Positions 42,028-43,585 of a stretch of DNA of 43,585 bases are shown here, piece by piece (the stretch's first letter is position 1; the number at the start of each line of letters is the position of its first letter). Location: contig JAISDX010000136.1 of assembly GCA_031264465.1 (NCBI GenBank), positions 1 to 43,585 of the forward strand. Direction: 5' to 3'. The translations under genes were made by a program, and so were the position numbers. The notes below the pieces were generated by a model that saw only the letters and a list, made by a program, of their open reading frames with translations, ran no database searches and was not told the origin of the DNA. The DNA is from Deltaproteobacteria bacterium (GTDB lineage Bacteria > Desulfobacterota > Desulfovibrionia > Desulfovibrionales > Desulfovibrionaceae).

Positions 42028-43352
42028 CTATCGTCGCGGGCTCTTACGATTTCGGCGCCCACGGCCCGCAGTTTATTTTCGATGCGTTCGTACCCCCGGT
42101 CCAGGTGGTAGATGCGCTGCACGTGGGTTTCACCCTTGGCGGCCAGCCCGGCCAGGACCAGCGAGGCGCTGGCCCGCAGGTCCGAAGCCATTACCGGCGC
42201 GCCGGTCAGTTTCTTGACCCCGTGCACCACGGCTCTGGAGCCGGAAAGGCGAATGTCGGCGCCCATGCGGTTCAGCTCCGGCACGTGCATGAAGCGGTTT
42301 TCGAAAATGTTCTCCTCCACCGTGCCCGAACCCCGGGCCAGGCTCATCATGGCCATGAACTGGGCCTGCATGTCGGTGGGGAAGCCGGGATAGGGGGCAG
42401 TACTGATGTCCGAGCTTTTGAGCGGGCCGTCCATGGAGACGGTAACGGAGTGCGGCCGGCCGTCAACAAAAGAATGATCCGTGTCGGACTCGGCTATTTT
42501 GAAGCGCGCGCCCATGTCTTCCATTTTATCGATAACTTTACTCAAGCTTTCCGAAGGGCAGCTTTCAAGCTCCAGTTCGCCGCCGGTGATGGCGGCCGCG
42601 GCCATAAAGGTGCCGGCTTCGATGCGATCCGGCATGATCAAATAGGAGCAGCCGGAGAGCTTGTCCACGCCCTCGATGTACAGGGTGTCGCTACCGATGC
42701 CGCTGATGCGGGCGCCGCAGGCGTTGAGGAAATGGGCCAGGTCGCTGACTTCCGGTTCGCGGGCCGCGTTGCGCAGGATGGTTTCGCCGTCGGCCAGGCT
42801 GGCGGCCATGAGCAGGTTTTCCGTACCGCCCACGGTGGGGAAGTCGAAAGAAATGTCCGCGCCGTGGAGTTTTTTGCAGCGGCCGATAATGTAGCCTGAA
42901 TCCAGCTTGAATTCCGCGCCCATGCGTTCCAGAGCCTTAAGGTGCAGTTCCACGGGCCTGGCTCCGATGGCGCAGCCGCCCGGCAGGGCCACTTTGGCTA
43001 GGCCCAGCCGGGCCAGGAGCGGGCCGAGCACCAGCACCGAGGCGCGCATGGTTTTAACCAGATCGTAGGGCGCTTCCGGCTTGAGCTCTTGCACTTCGGC
43101 CCGGACCGTGTGGCCGCCTGGGTCGTATTCTGAGGCATCCGAGGCTGGCGCTTCAAAAGCCGCCGGGCAGCCGAGGATGTCCAGCAGCCGGTTGGCGGTG
43201 TTGATGTCGCGCAGGCGGGGCACGTTCAGGTAGCGCACCGGGCCGTCCACCAGGATGGCGGAAAGCAGGATGGGCAGAGCCGCGTTTTTGGAGCCGCTCA
43301 CCCGGATTCGTCCCCGCAGGCGTTTTCCGCCGTGAATAATCAGTTTTTCCAT
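42024..43352 (-). CDS. murA: UDP-N-acetylglucosamine 1-carboxyvinyltransferase
   Basis: MurA transfers enolpyruvate from PEP to UDP-GlcNAc, the first committed step of peptidoglycan synthesis, in the cytoplasm. The 442-residue product has [10 protein letters not shown] with the catalytic-site lysine K22, the PEP-binding cysteine C127 in [14 protein letters not shown] (so fosfomycin-type inhibition is expected from the family), and [10 protein letters not shown] with the conserved arginine. [12 protein letters not shown] follows further on. Length is about 20 residues more than the E. coli enzyme. AAGG lies about 12 bases before the ATG. The stop overlaps the comEC start, an unusual neighbour. 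Confidence 0.96.
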   Translation of the reverse strand: MEKLIIHGGKRLRGRIRVSGSKNAALPILLSAILVDGPVRYLNVPRLRDINTANRLLDILGCPAAFEAPASDASEYDPGGHTVRAEVQELKPEAPYDLVKTMRASVLVLGPLLARLGLAKVALPGGCAIGARPVELHLKALERMGAEFKLDSGYIIGRCKKLHGADISFDFPTVGGTENLLMAASLADGETILRNAAREPEVSDLAHFLNACGARISGIGSDTLYIEGVDKLSGCSYLIMPDRIEAGTFMAAAAITGGELELESCPSESLSKVIDKMEDMGARFKIAESDTDHSFVDGRPHSVTVSMDGPLKSSDISTAPYPGFPTDMQAQFMAMMSLARGSGTVEENIFENRFMHVPELNRMGADIRLSGSRAVVHGVKKLTGAPVMASDLRASASLVLAGLAAKGETHVQRIYHLDRGYERIENKLRAVGAEIVRARDDS

Positions 43353-43506
43353 GTAATTGCGCTGCCTTTGCTATTGAGTTAAGCCTTGGCGGGAACCGCC
43401 TTGCGGGCCGCCTCTTTTTTGACAGGTACAGCCTACACTTTTTTGAAAAGAATGCGAAGCGGGACTTGACCAGTTTCCTGCAAGCATGTAAAGGCAATCT
43501 TCTTAC
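43353..43506. other. Divergent spacer between murA and tRNA-His
   Basis: The 154 bases hold promoters for murA (leftward) and tRNA-His (rightward). A folded element GGCGG-GAA-CCGCC (43388-43400), able to re-pair with CCGCC at 43408-43412, is followed by TCTTTTTTG on the plus strand, which looks terminator-like although no plus-strand gene ends here. On the minus strand it would be a murA leader hairpin. A possible tRNA -35 box TTGACC lies near 43468, but the matching -10 is poor. Confidence 0.4.
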
Positions 43507-43583
43507 GGCGGATGTAGCTCAATTGGTAGAGCACCAGATTGTGGCTCTGGGTGTCGGGGGTTCAATTCCCCTCATTCGCCCCA
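43507..43583 (+). tRNA. tRNA-His (anticodon GTG)
   Basis: The complete cloverleaf is present. The 7-bp acceptor GCGGATG (43508-43514) pairs with CATTCGC (43573-43579), with one G-T pair. The extra G-1 at 43507, specific to tRNA-His, faces discriminator C at 43580, and the CCA end is encoded at 43581-43583. The anticodon stem CCAGA/TCTGG (43534-43538, 43546-43550) encloses GTG at 43541-43543. The T-arm is GGGGG-TTCAATT-CCCCT-like. The gene ends two bases before the window edge. Confidence 0.97.
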
Positions 43584-43585
43584 TT

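Noticed and set aside
43388-43420. Terminator-like hairpin with T-run on the plus strand
   Set aside because: No plus-strand gene ends upstream of it; murA reads away. It may instead be a murA leader hairpin or protect tRNA-His from antisense read-through.
1-43585. CRISPR array, prophage or insertion sequence
   Set aside because: No regularly spaced repeats, integrase, transposase or terminal inverted repeats were seen; the CI-like regulator at 7967-8659 is isolated from phage genes.

Overview
The window is about 43.6 kb of GC-rich, densely coding bacterial chromosome with no prophage, insertion sequence or CRISPR array that I can see. The gene families suggest a Desulfovibrio-like member of the Desulfobacterota: a chemoreceptor ending in a hemerythrin domain, hydrogenase maturation (HypF), an RNase E/G with a long N-terminal extension, HflKC followed by a CI-like regulator, and a bacterial 6-phosphofructo-2-kinase/fructose-2,6-bisphosphatase. 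This placement is an inference from family content, not from a database search.

Layout, left to right. Positions 1-5396 are all on the minus strand: a sensor histidine kinase cut by the left edge, glucose-6-phosphate isomerase, an aspartate aminotransferase, RNase HI and a membrane-anchored unknown protein. After a divergent intergenic region, hflK, hflC, an S24/HTH regulator, an RNase E/G gene behind a long structured leader, thrC and a DedA membrane protein run on the plus strand to 13733. hypF (minus) converges on dedA. From 16476 to 21748 there is a plus-strand gene run: potA-potB-potC (no binding protein), an M24 peptidase and the bifunctional fructose-2,6-bisphosphate enzyme.

Positions 21749-22151 hold the most striking non-coding segment. 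It has an exact-spacing sigma-54 promoter, an upstream 16-bp perfect palindrome, an IHF-like site, a 17-bp stem-loop and a possible 22-codon upstream ORF, all ahead of prfC (RF3), whose start lacks a Shine-Dalgarno sequence. From 35987 leftward to 23782 lies a 14-gene minus-strand train: uppS-cdsA-dxr-rseP, a 74-residue membrane protein, ftsY-yicC-remA-gmk-pyrF, a TPR protein, an HDOD protein, fliI and a methyltransferase. It reads from isoprenoid and envelope lipid synthesis through protein targeting and nucleotide/RNA functions to flagellar export. A clear promoter (TTGACC-17-TATAGT) sits ahead of uppS, divergent from one for a stand-alone class V aminotransferase.

The right end has the hemerythrin chemoreceptor, a ComEC/Rec2 DNA-uptake channel overlapping murA by 4 bases, and a complete tRNA-His with encoded CCA at the right edge.

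The best candidates for new biology are the sigma-54/leader architecture before prfC and the eukaryote-like fructose-2,6-bisphosphate enzyme in an apparent operon with a polyamine-type transporter that lacks its binding protein.
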